DNA of 64,000 bases from Actinomyces sp. (GTDB lineage Bacteria > Actinomycetota > Actinomycetes > Actinomycetales > Actinomycetaceae), in NCBI RefSeq assembly GCF_030524025.1, contig NZ_JAUNHI010000014.1:1-64000 (forward strand), written 5' to 3'. Positions 63,885 through 64,000 of this stretch are shown one piece after another. The translations under genes and the position numbers were made by a program. A model generated the notes under the pieces. That model ran no database searches. It saw only the letters and a program-made list of their open reading frames with translations, and was not told the DNA's origin. Positions within the stretch are counted from its first letter, which is position 1, and each line of letters starts with the position of its first letter.

Positions 63885-64000
63885 TCAGCGCCCGGTGAGC
63901 CTCGCCAGGGCCTGCCAGAGCCACCAGATACGAGTGGATGTCATCCGCCACAGGAGGACGGAGCCAAGAACGCCCATCAGCGTGCCGACCACGGCCTGGA
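63885..64000 (-). CDS. 3' end of a gene running off the right edge
   Basis: The last 38 codons of a minus-strand gene are visible, ending at the TGA at 63885-63887. The C-terminal residues include a hydrophobic stretch (AVVGTLMGVLGSVLLWRM) followed by Trp- and Arg-rich residues, which suggests a membrane-associated end. There is too little sequence to name it. Confidence 0.5.
   Translation of the reverse strand, partial: QAVVGTLMGVLGSVLLWRMTSTRIWWLWQALARLTGR

Overview
The window is very GC-rich and behaves like the chromosome of an actinobacterium, most likely Actinomyces or a close relative. The pointers are DUF5979-repeat surface proteins with an LARTG sortase signal, resuscitation-promoting-factor-type G5 proteins, the gene order metG-tatD-rpf-ksgA-ispE together with rsmI and pmt (also seen in mycobacteria), and several genes that look leaderless. 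This assignment comes from gene content only. No prophage, insertion sequence or CRISPR array was recognised.

Layout. (1) 1-12.2 kb: two paralogous DUF5979 adhesins, the first running off the left edge, lie on either side of mfd. They are followed by prs, a shortened glmU and tRNA-Gln(UUG), all on the minus strand. (2) 12.3-32.4 kb: a cell-surface polysaccharide region. It holds a TetR regulator, a GDPD-like protein, a 30-residue coupled ORF, an exported protein, a Wzz-like protein and a Wzy-like polymerase/ligase. Next come two GT2 enzymes, a WbbL-type GT2, a large secreted propeller/LamG protein, a lipoprotein, two GT4 enzymes and a NodZ-like glycosyltransferase. It ends with a CDP-alcohol phosphotransferase, a Wzx-type flippase, a WbaP-type initiating transferase and a TagD-like cytidylyltransferase. 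Together these suggest undecaprenyl-linked assembly, flipping and polymerisation of a glycan that may carry an alcohol-phosphate group.

(3) 32.4-48.9 kb: two convergent operons around one signalling theme. Rightward: a 2011-residue Ig/FN3 exported protein, a MoxR ATPase, a DUF58 protein, a transglutaminase-like membrane protein that appears to lack the catalytic Cys and His, and an RDD-FHA protein. Leftward: another RDD-FHA protein, a zinc-ribbon/FHA protein and a transmembrane Ser/Thr kinase. The set resembles the bifidobacterial PFNA locus (kinase, fn3, AAA ATPase, DUF58, transglutaminase) but is split and enriched in FHA domains.

(4) 49.5-64 kb: conserved housekeeping block. An ABC-F protein, ispE, ksgA, two G5-domain cell-wall enzymes sharing a 205-bp almost identical segment, tatD and metG run leftward. 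Two paralogous small membrane proteins follow (the second interrupted at a G8 tract), then pncA and rsmI leftward, pmt rightward, and the 3' end of a further gene at the right edge.

Seven genes (mfd, the lipoprotein gene, the 48.2-kb RDD-FHA gene, ksgA, pncA, rsmI, pmt) have a TANNNT-like -10 box ending exactly 6-7 nt before the chosen start codon. This guided those start choices and suggests leaderless transcription.
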